A stretch of 64,000 bases of DNA from Deroplatys truncata (Eukaryota; Arthropoda; Insecta; Mantodea; Mantidae). The translations under genes and the position numbers were made by a program. A model generated the notes under the pieces. It did not search any database, had not been told where the DNA came from, and saw nothing but the letters and a program-made list of their open reading frames with translations. Location: positions 420,121,198 through 420,185,197 of the forward strand of contig CM060990.1 in assembly GCA_030765065.1 (NCBI GenBank), read 5' to 3'. Below, piece by piece: positions 32,029 through 42,085 of this stretch. Positions within the stretch are counted from its first letter, which is position 1. Each line of letters starts with the position of its first letter.

Positions 32029-35000
32029 TAGTATAGTATAGTATAGTATTTATTGTGCTAAGAGTTTTACAAATTTGATTGTCTACTGCATTTTGACCCT
32101 GGTCACTTATTCAGTAGACAATCACTACAGTTTATTTACATTTTACAATCTCTTGTCACTAAATTATCTTGATCTTTTTTTTCAGCTTGTTTTTTGTTGT
32201 TGTTGTTGTTGTTTTTTTTTTTTCATGTCCCATTTCCACTTTTTTTTCACTTTCCATTTATTAATTACTTAACGATCACACATTCACTATAGTTTTCCAT
32301 TCAAAGTAGGATGCACTACCTCTTACTTTTCTCTTTCCACTGTCCAAAGCCATTTATTTTTTACTTTACACAAAAACTGTCCAATGTTTCTAGTGTCCTT
32401 GCATATCATTTCAATTATAAGTGTATTTCTATCCCCCTTCAACCACTTCTTATTAAAAAATTCTTTTCTCCAATTTTCTGTTCCTTGGCACTTAAATACT
32501 ATGTGTTCAATGTCTTCATTACCACCACATATCGGACATTGGTTCTGAGGAATACCCTGTCTTAGCCCTTTTAGCCTCCATGCTCCGGTTCTTAACCATG
32601 CAATAGATTCTCTCCCTTCTTTATTTACTATGTCTATATATTTTTCCCTGCCCCATGTATTTTTCATTGGCCTATAATAAACTAATGAGCTCTTTTCGGC
32701 AATCTCACTGAACATGATTTGTATTTCTATACCTTCCAGTCTTTTCCTTGCCTTTTTCCAAAAATGTTTTACGTTATTTTCTCTCCTTCTCCATATATCT
32801 CCTAACCCATTTTTCTCCAAAATATTCCGTAATTTACTTACCCATCCATCATTCATTAAGCTCTTCTCTTGGTATTCAATACATTGTCTTAACACATTAC
32901 TTTTTCCTAGATTTAAACTTCTGAACCAAAATTTCAAAGCTCTTTCCATTATCTTCCCCTTACTTGGTACCCTGCCCATCTCTAATTGTGCTACCTGTCT
33001 TACAATTGACTTCGGTAGCCCTAGTATTTCTCTACAAAACATCCTGTGCACCACATCTATACATTCCCATCCTCTATCTAATCCCCATATTTCTATACCA
33101 TACATCATTTTTGCCTCCGCAACCATCTCATAAATTTTTTCCAGCCATTTAACATTTATATTAGGTACTTTATATTTGCAGCTTCTAATTGCTGCCATCG
33201 CCCCTTTACCTTTTGCCAATGCAAACTTCTTTTGTTTCTCCCATTTATTACCTCCATCTATTTTTACTCCTAAATAGATACAGTCATGCACTACCCTGTA
33301 ATCTTTATTCTCTCCCTTCCACTTTTCATATTTGCCTAATTTTCCCCCCTTTTTGAAAACCACAATCTGTGTTTTCTCTTGATTCACTTTTAACCTCCAT
33401 TCTTTACAATATACATCAATTGCTTGTAATGATTGTTTTAAACCACTTACTGTAATAGATCCTACCACTAGGTCATCTGCAAAAAGAAGTCCTGGAATTT
33501 GGATGTTGTTAATTACTGGTGCACAGTTATTATTCCTTCCAATTTCTAGTAAGACATCATCTATGTATAAATTAAATAAAACTGGACTTAGCTTACATCC
33601 TTGCCGAAGGCCTTTATTTTGTGGAATTTCGTTTGTTACACAGCCTGTCTCCACCCTTACACAGGTGTTCTCAAAATACAGTGCTTTTAGAATATTCACC
33701 AATTGCTGACTTACTCCCTTACATACTAATTTATGCCACAGAAGTTGTAGCTCAATTCGGTCATAAGCCTTGTCTAAGTCTACAAAAGCCATATACCGTT
33801 TACCCCTTTTTTCTTTTAAATATTTGTCTGCTAATGTCTTTATAATAAATAAATTATCAATTGTTCTCCTTCCCTTGCAAAAGCCCATCTGTAATTCCGA
33901 AAGGATATTATATTGTTCAACCCAAAATTGTAGTCTCGCTGTCAAAATGCCCGCAAAAAGTTTTCCTATATTCGATAATAATGCAATACCTCTGTAGTTA
34001 TTAGGTTTATCGACATTGCCCTTGCCTTTATATATAGGATGGATGATAGCTTCTCTCCATCGTTTAGGTACATAACCCTTTCTAATAATTACATTAAATA
34101 AATCTAGTAAAATTTTCACTCTCCCTGTTTCATTACACCACTCCTTAAGAAACTCTGTTGGGATGCCATCAATTCCAGTAGCTTTATTTTTCTTCAGTAA
34201 CTTAACTTGTTTTATTATTTCCTCACTCCTAATTTCACCATCCAATATCTCTACAAAAACATTCCTTATTTCCAAAAATTCCGTACTTCCTATACTCCTT
34301 TCTTCCCCATATAATGTTTTAAAATACTCCATCCATTGTCCTGGCTCAACATTGGGTTTAGTTACACATTTATTATAAGTCAACTTAAGAACCTGCCATA
34401 CCTTATTAACATTATTTTCATTTAGACATTTAATCAAATTCCTTTCATTGCATTCCCTCCAGTCCTTTTTCTTTTGCTCTAACAATAAATTATGTGAATT
34501 CCTCCCTTGCATATAATCGTCCCTAGATTTTCTATCACCTAATTCTCTCCACCTAACCAACAGTTGTTTTACTTGTCTTTTTGATACCCTACATTCTTCG
34601 TCAAACCAGTCCTTATCATATATGTAAACCCTCTTTTTTGTTTTCATTTCCTCTCCCGCCCTTTGCATAACTGTATTAAGGATATCTATTGCATTCTCAA
34701 TTTGATTATTCTTAACCATGAATGTTACTCCACATAGACATATCTTTCCATAATTCGAGTCCAGAGTCTGTTTAAATGTGTCACAAAATTCTTCTTTCCA
34801 TTTATAGCTAATATACTCTTTTTTACAATAGCTTTCCACTCTTATATTGTGTTTTACTCGTGCAGCGTGCATCATAAAATCCACAATCAGTGGATAATGC
34901 CCGCTAGTTGAGCTTAAATTTAATACCTTAAAATTACTTAAAATATGTCCTAAATTCAGAGGCCACAGCACAAAATCTATTACACTCTGCCCATTATTGC

Positions 35001-35698
35001 TAACAAAGGTAAATTCTCCTTGTTCATCTTCCCCACATTTTCCATTCAAAATTTCTAAAGCATTCAACTCACAAAAATCAATAAATTTTTCACACTCTTT
35101 ATCAACAAATTTGTCCTTGCTTTGCCTAAGTTTCTCACTTTTAAACACAATTTCATCACTCATCCAATCATTTCCAACATATGTATCACTTTCCCCAATC
35201 CTGATATTAAAGTCTCCCATTAGTATTACCTCTGCAGTTACAAATTTCTCCTTCAGCCTATCTATATCTTTTCTTATTTGATTAAGGAGATCAGGATTAT
35301 GAAACCGCGAGGATGCAGGGGGGTTATATATTATTCCTACACAGAGTATATACTTAACATCCATTATAACCCACAGTATTTCTTTACTACTAGACCATGT
35401 TTCTTTAATTTCCTTACTTAAGCTGTTCCTTATAAAGAAACCTATACCTCCAGATACTCTTCCCTTTCTAGCTATCACCTCTCCTTTCCTACCAATGTAT
35501 TGAAAGTCCTTTATATTTATCTGTTCCTCTTTTAACCACGTTTCTACTACCGCTAAATAATCCACTTTCGCCAACAGCTGTTTCAAAACTCCCACATATA
35601 ACTTATTTTTTAAACCCTCACAGTTCCAGAAGCCCAATCTCCTTGTTGTCCCTTTTTCCTATTGTGAACCTGCTCTGTATCTAAAACCATCTAATCTT
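32029..35698 (-). mobile_element. Young LINE (copy 2), 5'-truncated, 13-bp target duplication
   Basis: It is bordered by TTCAATTAAATTA at 32016-32028 and again at 35699-35711. In minus orientation it starts in the last codons of ORF1 (RLDGFRYRAGSQ and a TAG stop), followed by ORF2, a 3' untranslated region and a short (ATACT)n tail after CACAATAAAT. The perfect target duplication and the open ORF2 show a recent insertion. It landed at the end of the Penelope-like fragment. The same 3' end occurs at 56.4 kb and 60.07 kb. Confidence 0.92.
32323..35637 (-). CDS. LINE ORF2: APE endonuclease, reverse transcriptase, C-x2-C-x7-H-x4-C motif
   Basis: This is the largest intact frame in the window (about 1104 codons). 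The first in-frame codon listed is TTG; the frame is bounded upstream by a TAG eight codons earlier. Endonuclease, residues 1-260: NCEG (N5), VVETW (E32), IIYNPP, MGDFN (141-144), QSVIDF and SGHYPL. Reverse transcriptase, about 480-800: KATGIDGIPTEF, FVDLDKAYD (first Asp near 620), RQGCKLSPVLFNLYIDD and LFADDLVV (Asp-Asp near 720). C-terminus: CPICGGNEDIEHIVFKC near 1032, a C-x2-C-x7-H-x4-C zinc-knuckle-like motif. The enzyme nicks target DNA and copies element RNA there. Every catalytic motif looks intact, so it may be functional in trans or as a source of proteins. Clade placement is uncertain. Confidence 0.93.
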   Translation of the reverse strand: MGFWNCEGLKNKLYVGVLKQLLAKVDYLAVVETWLKEEQINIKDFQYIGRKGEVIARKGRVSGGIGFFIRNSLSKEIKETWSSSKEILWVIMDVKYILCVGIIYNPPASSRFHNPDLLNQIRKDIDRLKEKFVTAEVILMGDFNIRIGESDTYVGNDWMSDEIVFKSEKLRQSKDKFVDKECEKFIDFCELNALEILNGKCGEDEQGEFTFVSNNGQSVIDFVLWPLNLGHILSNFKVLNLSSTSGHYPLIVDFMMHAARVKHNIRVESYCKKEYISYKWKEEFCDTFKQTLDSNYGKICLCGVTFMVKNNQIENAIDILNTVMQRAGEEMKTKKRVYIYDKDWFDEECRVSKRQVKQLLVRWRELGDRKSRDDYMQGRNSHNLLLEQKKKDWRECNERNLIKCLNENNVNKVWQVLKLTYNKCVTKPNVEPGQWMEYFKTLYGEERSIGSTEFLEIRNVFVEILDGEIRSEEIIKQVKLLKKNKATGIDGIPTEFLKEWCNETGRVKILLDLFNVIIRKGYVPKRWREAIIHPIYKGKGNVDKPNNYRGIALLSNIGKLFAGILTARLQFWVEQYNILSELQMGFCKGRRTIDNLFIIKTLADKYLKEKRGKRYMAFVDLDKAYDRIELQLLWHKLVCKGVSQQLVNILKALYFENTCVRVETGCVTNEIPQNKGLRQGCKLSPVLFNLYIDDVLLEIGRNNNCAPVINNIQIPGLLFADDLVVGSITVSGLKQSLQAIDVYCKEWRLKVNQEKTQIVVFKKGGKLGKYEKWKGENKDYRVVHDCIYLGVKIDGGNKWEKQKKFALAKGKGAMAAIRSCKYKVPNINVKWLEKIYEMVAEAKMMYGIEIWGLDRGWECIDVVHRMFCREILGLPKSIVRQVAQLEMGRVPSKGKIMERALKFWFRSLNLGKSNVLRQCIEYQEKSLMNDGWVSKLRNILEKNGLGDIWRRRENNVKHFWKKARKRLEGIEIQIMFSEIAEKSSLVYYRPMKNTWGREKYIDIVNKEGRESIAWLRTGAWRLKGLRQGIPQNQCPICGGNEDIEHIVFKCQGTENWRKEFFNKKWLKGDRNTLIIEMICKDTRNIGQFLCKVKNKWLWTVEREK

Positions 35699-35711
35699 TT
35701 CAATTAAATTA

Positions 35712-35924
35712 AAAAAAAAGAAAAAAAAAAGGTGATTCTGTGTAAGTTTGCTTGCCTAAAACACAAATAAAACTTGGCAGACAGAATCCATATAAATTGC
35801 TATGATAATGACTATTGATTTGAAGTGGGTATAAAGGGATAAAGAACAACAAAAAAGCATTCACGTGATCTTTCAGCCTTTCAGGCTGCATCTTGTGTCA
35901 TTATGTACATGATTAAGGTGTTAC
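35712..35924. other. Intron sequence between LINE copy 2 and candidate exon 2
   Basis: Begins with an A-rich run after the target duplication, probably the Penelope-like element's tail. No gene. Confidence 0.4.
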
Positions 35925-35995
35925 CTGTCCCACAAGCATCTGTGATCTGTTGGTTGGTGTGCTGGACCTCTGTGGCAAGCTTAGCAAAGGGATAT
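35925..35995 (-). CDS. Candidate host-gene exon 2
   Basis: The 71-nt segment has acceptor ATTCTTAG and donor ACAG|GTAACA. Read in phase 1, so that the first two bases complete a GAT codon with the G ending exon 1, it gives IPLLSLPQRSSTPTNRSQML then VGQ and ends in phase 0, which is what exon 3 needs. A different frame (YPFAKLATEVQHTNQQ...) is also open but breaks the phase chain. The small size makes it tentative. Confidence 0.45.
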
Positions 35996-36004
35996 CTAAG
36001 AATT

Positions 36005-37200
36005 CAGTATACTGAGATGTCACCAATATTTTCTAAGAAATGAAACACTTTTGGTTTCCATTTTTTTTATCTTGAACTGAAAAAATTTTCAGCTTGCATA
36101 TTACTTACATCCTATACAGTTTATTTCCTTCTTTTTTTTTTTTTTTACCAAGCATTAAGTTTTGATTACAAGTTGCTTCTGGTATGATGATAATTGATTC
36201 TATTTAGCCCCTTTTTGATGAGTAGGAGTTAAGTTCTAACATTTTTAAGTTATGAGTGTCTCTTAAGGTATATAAAACAAGAAAATGCAATGGAGCTATG
36301 TCATAAAACTCATACTTTGAATGACAATGTCCCAAATTGTTAACAGCTACTTTAGTTCAATAGGTACTATCAAAGTAACTATTTAGTAATTTCTACTTCT
36401 TACTAAATAGATTCCTGCTAATGAATAACCTATTTAAACCCTTGTACAGAGGTAGACATTTAAGTTGGCCTGGTCTTTAATTTTCTGCTTTTCAGAAGAA
36501 CATATATTTTACTTATTAATGAACATATTTTAATGAAACAAAAACAGAATTAAAGAATATTAAATGCAATGTGTTTTAACTGTATCAAATAAGTATGGTC
36601 ATGAGAGAAAGGAGGGAGGGAGAGAAAGAATTTAAACATTGCAATGTACTGTTATGCATTTTTTTATTCCAATTTATGAAGCTAAAGAGTCTGCTCCTTT
36701 TGTGTTTTATAGTGAATGCTACAATATTCTGACTTGACTCACCACTGCTACTGTGCATAGGAAGCAGCTACTTTTATAGCAGATCTCCTTACTCAAGGTC
36801 TCTCATCAAAGAATTTATGAATGGTTTTGCAACTCAACACTAAACAGTTTATGACATTCTGTAAGGAAACATGTGTCTGACACTATTATGCAACACATGT
36901 ACACATGTACATATGCAGTCATTCCCCTTTCCTCTTGTGCTGAGGGAATGGCATTCCTTATGTTGTGAACACAAATATTTTTGAGCTACATTTGCATTTC
37001 AAGATATATTTTTGCTGTGTCAAATTATGTCTCAAGACCTACTCGAAGCCAAATACCTAGGTTATTACCTTTGCTTACAGCAATAAGCACAGATTGTTTT
37101 ATCCATATTTTAAATCGGAAAAAAAAATCAACACAGTGAAACACATGGATCAAAATTATAAAAAGTTTCTGTCAAGCTTTTAACACTAGTTATCTAGCTT
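36005..37200. other. No gene recognised
   Basis: AT-rich sequence with poly-T runs and no assignable frame. Confidence 0.4.
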
Positions 37201-37226
37201 CACTTACCACAGATTACTTGGCACAT

Positions 37227-37256
37227 GTTTCAAGGGTCTTTATCCCCTCATCATCC
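37227..37256 (-). other. Possible Penelope-type terminal motif
   Basis: In minus orientation it reads GGATGATGAGGGG, seven bases, then CCCTTGAAACATGTG. It thus has TGATGA, a short GGG/CCC stem and GAAAC, followed by AAGTGAAG. It resembles the motif at 19.93 and 31.93 kb, but the first C of a hammerhead core is A here. Confidence 0.35.
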
Positions 37257-37355
37257 ATGTGTTGACTACTGGTAGTAGGTTGAAATAAAAGAATAAATCC
37301 ATTTATTAAAATCTGTTTTGTTCACAAGCACTTAAGTGTATGGGAAATATATATA

Positions 37356-37713
37356 GGGTGGACCATTTAAGTTGAGACTGTACAATAACTCCAAAACTAA
37401 GCGTTGAAGAAAGAAATGTCCTAGATAAAAACTGCTTGATATTATGGGGGAAAGTAAATGCTGTTAGTTGTGTTTTGTTTGGAGGACGTTATGATGATCA
37501 TTTCAGGGTCAATTTAATGTTTTTAAATGAGACTACTATTAGGGTAAATTTAAATTGACCCTAAAATGACCATCATAACGTCCTCCAAATAAAACATGAT
37601 TAATGGCATTTACTTTCCCCCACAATATCAAGCAACTTTTATTCAAGACATTTCTTTTTATGACGCTTAATTTTGGAGATATTGTATAGTCTCAACTTAA
37701 ATGGTCCATCCTG
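37356..37713. mobile_element. MITE with about 165-bp inverted repeats
   Basis: The left end begins GGGTGGACCATTTAAGTTGA and the reverse complement of the right end begins CAGGATGGACCATTTAAGTT. The inverted similarity continues inward for about 165 bases (GGAGGACGTTATGATG, then TCATTT and GGGTCAATTTA), leaving a very short centre. TATATA lies on both sides, consistent with a TA-type target duplication. No coding capacity. Size and ends suggest a deletion derivative of a Tc1/mariner-superfamily element. Confidence 0.85.
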
Positions 37714-37724
37714 TATATAAAATT

Positions 37725-38330
37725 TAGGACCTTGTCTGATGAATTTTGACATATTAAGTCAAGGACAAGCTTTTAAATGCAATTTTACTACACAATGGTA
37801 TTACTTGGTGAGGATCACTGCATACATATAAGCTGCGCATCAACTACCAGTGTGAGGTTGGCTCGAGTGATGTGGCTATACAATCTTGATCTGGTACATA
37901 ACTTACAGATGCTATTTTGAACACACATAATAAGTTAACTTATTTGGTTTATCATACCTTTTCAAGTCTACAGTTGTTAACTTGCAATTACTTGCTAGGA
38001 AAAATGTTACACAGTCACACATGAGGGATTTCCCGCTCTGCATTTTCTGCCATCCTTTCACTGTATATTGGTAGTTTTTTACACTAATTTTGATTTCTAC
38101 ATTTTTTATTCTTTTTTTTTTTGTTTAAACTGTAAGTAACCATTTGTTTAAGTTTGTGATTTGTATAAGAAAGGAAAAATAAACAGTACATGATAATCTT
38201 AAATAGAAAGCTATTGTTTTTTAAATAGAAACATATTTAATCAAAGGAGATCTTTAGTCAAAATAATACTATTTTTATCATTTTAACACATGAAACAATT
38301 TACATTTAGAGATTTATTATTATGCCTTTC
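37725..38330. other. No gene recognised
   Basis: AT-rich, no assignable frame. Confidence 0.4.
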
Positions 38331-38349
38331 TGTATTTGTTGAATATTAA

Positions 38350-38603
38350 ATATGAAAATGTTTCATGGCCACTATGTTCACTAGGGTTGTCACTGTCATC
38401 AGAACAAAAAGGTCCCTCCTCTCTGTTATGTGTTGACATCTCATTATGTTGGTTCTCCTGCAGCCACTCACACACTTCTACAAATAATAAAATGAATGAT
38501 CATATTATTAGAAGACAAAATTCAAGTGCTGGGATTTGAATCCTTGTCTTAGGCCTTGCGCAGCAAATGCCATAACCATCTGAGCTACCCTGGAATTCAT
38601 CTC
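38350..38603 (-). repeat. tRNA-derived SINE
   Basis: In minus orientation CCAGGGTAGCTCAGATGG holds a near-perfect A box (TAGCTCAGATGG, 38576-38587). GGATTCAAATCCC (38531-38543) is a near-perfect B box. Between them TTTGCTGCGCAAGG looks like a tRNA anticodon arm. A tRNA-unrelated body follows. The 3' end is not clear. The head is too degenerate, and followed by too much body, to be a working tRNA gene. Confidence 0.8.
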
Positions 38604-38609
38604 AGCATT

Positions 38610-39900
38610 GTTACAAATGAAATGAATGTTGTCATCATATCTCTTCTGTATCTGGCATGGATCCTATTAATGATAAAATATTAAATCTTACCTTCATTTT
38701 GTAGTGCCAATTCCACAATATTTCTTCCTTGGCTCATTGTCATTCACAATGCATGCAACTAACCTGCTATTCATATAAAACTGAACAAAAAGTTATGGTT
38801 TTGTTGTATTGCTACTGCAGTTTCAGGTAGAGAAACTTAAACAGCATTACTTGCTTGTCAAGAGAATCCCCAAACAAAAGTGCGGGGTCCTAAAGAAAAA
38901 GATTGTTATGGCTCATTAAACCACTTAATGTTTTTAAATCCAATGTCAACATATTTCAGAAAGTTCAAAACTCAGCTAGAAAGAAAACCAGATTCCCAAG
39001 TCCATTTATTTAGAACTATGAACAGTTTTTAAAAGAGGTGAGGGAAATGCTCATATAGCAAGTAACCATGGATTAGATATCCATATTGTTCTCTTAAATT
39101 TTCTGAGAAAACATAGTCTTTTTGGGAGTGATTCAATTTGGCTGTGAAATTTTATTTCTCTTTTACTGGGAATGGCAGTGTTTCATATAAATGTGAATGC
39201 TTTTCATGTAACAATGGTATTCTGGCAGCATAAATCAATAATGATTCTTGGGTATAAATTGTTGGCTGAATCAGATACAACAGTTGAGAAGAGGGGAAAG
39301 GAAACATAGTTTGATCTGTTATTTTGTGAAAGCCCTCTGACTCTTTATGGGGTAATTATCCCGGATTGTAAAATTCCTTTTGAAAAACCTAATAAACATC
39401 AATTAACAGACAAAAGGTATGTTGACACTCCTAGATACCTTTCTAAATTTACTGCATTAACTTGTTTATTACCAAGCTTGGGGTCAATTCATAATGTAAA
39501 GCTACATTTTGTCCTTTTGCTTCTAATTTTTTTTTATTATTTGTTTAATCTTAGTTTTATTCAAAGCCACATCTTTAGTTCTGGAATTCATAAGTGACCA
39601 AAGTAGGCTTTAATTAACAAACATTTTTTTTTGAAGCTATACTTAGAGAATTTTTATGATCTGACTGTAGATAATTTATTTTACTTGGATACTACTTAAT
39701 TTAATCTGCAGCAGCTCTTCTGAACAAGCAGCTTAATGTGTGTTTATGCCTATAATGTTGATTTAGATCAATTAGATCCAGAAAATAATCTTTTAACCTA
39801 TCTATTACTTTACATTTTGAATGAAGATAAGGATACTGTTATTACAATCTGTATACATGTACCAAGTTTCATTTTTCACCTTTTCATATGCTTGTATTTA
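38610..39900. other. No gene recognised
   Basis: AT-rich, no assignable frame. Confidence 0.4.
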
Positions 39901-39996
39901 ACTTGTAATCTATTTCTTGGCCTGTTACCAAAGTTGTCTTACTATTAAACTTGTAATATGTTTCTTGACCTATTACCAAAGTTGTCTTACTATTAA
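39901..39996 (+). repeat. 48-bp tandem duplication
   Basis: Two copies (39901-39948 and 39949-39996) beginning ACTTGTAAT and ending CTTACTATTAA, with about five differences. The second copy abuts the LINE breakpoint. Confidence 0.85.
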
Positions 39997-41640
39997 ATGT
40001 CATCAGCGTACAAAAGAATTGGTATTTTTTGGTTTTCGACTGTTGGTGCATCTATGTCTTCCTCCATTATTATGCTAACATCATCATCAGTAAACAAATT
40101 AAAAAGTAACGGAGATAGTACACAACCCTTGTTTAACCCCCCTCTGCGCTATGTTACATTCTGATGTATTGTGCTGATCAGTCTTGACAACAAATTTAAC
40201 TTCTTTATGCATTGCTCTAAGTGCTCTAATCATTTTCCATGAAAGTCCTTTTCATGTTAATTTTTCCCAGAGAGCACTGCGTTCCACAGTATCAAATGCC
40301 ATTTTAAAATCTACAAGTACAGTATATACCTTACCCCTTTATTTCTTAAATTGTCATCAATTATTGTTTTCAGAACAAAGACATTGTCAGTAGTCAAAAA
40401 ATCTTCCCTAAATCCTTCCTGAAATTTAGAAATCCTATCGTATGTCTTAACCCAACACTTAATTCTTTCATATAAGATTCTACTGTAATTTTTTTCAAAT
40501 ATAGAGAGCAGCGAGATGCCTCTAATTTCCTGGAATGCTGCAATTCCCTTTGCCCTTGTAAAGAGGTTGGATAATAGCAGTTTTCCATGCTTCTGGATAT
40601 TCTCCGCTTTCAAATATTTTATTGAAGCTTTTTCTTTGAAAATCTGCCATTTTATTAACTTCTAGAGAACTCTTGAAGAACTGAGCTGACAAGCCTTGTA
40701 TACCCACTGCCTTCCCATTAAACATTTTATTGCACGACCAACCTCTGCTGTGCTAATTTCATAGTCAAGTATTTTCACAATTGGAGCTCCAGTCATCCCT
40801 TCAGTGGCCAAAGTAATTAATTGCATCCTAAACTCCCCTCCTTTGTAGACTGTTTTAAAGATCTTTATCCATTCCCCAGCAGGGATAGTTGCAATGGACC
40901 TTCACCTTCGAATCTGCCTAATAACTTTCCACATGTCACCATTTTCCCTGTTTTCGACTACTTGATGCACATCTTCGGCCTTTGCGTCCTGCCAGGCTGT
41001 TTTGCTCTGCTTTAGGATTTCCCCATATTATTTTCTTAGATTTGTGAAAGGAATTCAATGTGCTTCACTCCCCTCTCATCTGTATTTGGTAAGTGCAGAT
41101 TCTGCTGCTTTCTTTGCTGTTTTACACTGATCATTGTACCAACTACTTGATGTTAAGCGGTTTGATTTAATACCCCTCCCTGTTAGCATGAGTGCACTTG
41201 CTTTCTGCATAATATTAGTTATATTCTGTACACTTACAATTCCTTCGTGTTGATCTATGTCAAAAGATATAATTTCATTTTCTAAAGTACTAATAAAAAC
41301 CTCCTTTCCTGCTTCCCTCCATCTATATTTAACCAAAGGCATCAATGTTTTGCATGCGCTTTCATCTCTTGCATAGGAAACTAGCTGAGATACTTTTAGA
41401 GCCATTATCAGTGGAAAATGATGGAAGTCAATGTTGTTTTCAACCTTAAAACTTTGAACTAATAGTAATATGTCTTGTGAACACAGGATGTAGTCAATGA
41501 CACTGCTCCCATTAGTATGCACAAATGTTACTTCCCCTGACATGTCTAAACCATATTTTCCATTCATTATTTCTAACTTGTAGGTGTCACAAAACAAATA
41601 AAAAATTGGCTTAAACGACATCTGGCAAAGGGGTAATGAA
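39997..41640 (-). pseudogene. LINE fragment, inverted 5' segment (endonuclease to YADD)
   Basis: Read on the minus strand from 41640 it gives FYLFCDTYKLEIMNGKYGLD and VTFVHTNGSSVIDYILCSQD (endonuclease). Then come WRE-containing linker parts, GIQGLSAQFFKSSLEVN, WKTAIIQPLYKGKGN, ISKFQEGFREDFLTTDNVFV, KGCVLSPLLFNL and LLYADD. It ends within one codon of the reverse-transcriptase Asp-Asp motif, at 39997. It is related to but diverged from the intact ORF2. A short frameshift lies near 40560. Confidence 0.8.
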
Positions 41641-42085
41641 AATACATACAGTGCTGTGAAAAAAGTCAAAAGACAACTATGTGATATAAACAGGCAGGAA
41701 ATAGAATCTGAATGTAGACAAAGATCAACATTGGAGCTACAAAATGAAATAAAAATTGGGGTAAGAAAACATATATTTTGAAAATGGGTATAAAACAGAG
41801 GACGAGAATAGCATGGCTTAGGTTGGGAGGGTGGAAACCTTGCAAGATTGTAGATGATGATGGTAGGAGGATTTGCCCATTATGCGGGAACAGGAAGTCT
41901 GGCTGCATACTTTGGCAGTATGCATGCAGATGGAGGGCATCAGGAAAAAATTATTACCATAAGTATTTTTGGCTTCCAACAGATGGAGGACAGCATGCTG
42001 AGACTTGATTCTAAACAGCCAAAACTGGCCAAACTTGGGCACATACTTAATGGAAGTATGTGTACTAAGAGATAGGGTGTTTATG
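41641..42085 (+). pseudogene. LINE fragment, sense 3' segment (C-terminal zinc motif)
   Basis: The plus strand reads KRQLCDINRQEIESECRQRS, then RTRIAWLRLGGWKPCK (equivalent to ESIAWLRTGAWRLKG) and ICPLCGNRKSGCILWQYACR (equivalent to the C-x2-C motif), ending KQPKLAKLGHILN. It lies directly next to the inverted endonuclease/RT segment, in opposite orientation. The two together form one 5'-inverted LINE copy. Confidence 0.7.

Noticed and set aside
32714-33133. Plus-strand frame of 139 codons
   Set aside because: It is antisense to the intact LINE ORF2 and has no motif.
35925-35995. Alternative reading of candidate exon 2 (YPFAKLATEVQ...)
   Set aside because: Open, but its phases do not fit exons 1 and 3; the IPLLSLPQ reading does.
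38520-38603. A genuine tRNA gene
   Set aside because: A and B boxes are good but the arms do not pair well and a long non-tRNA body follows; it is a SINE head.
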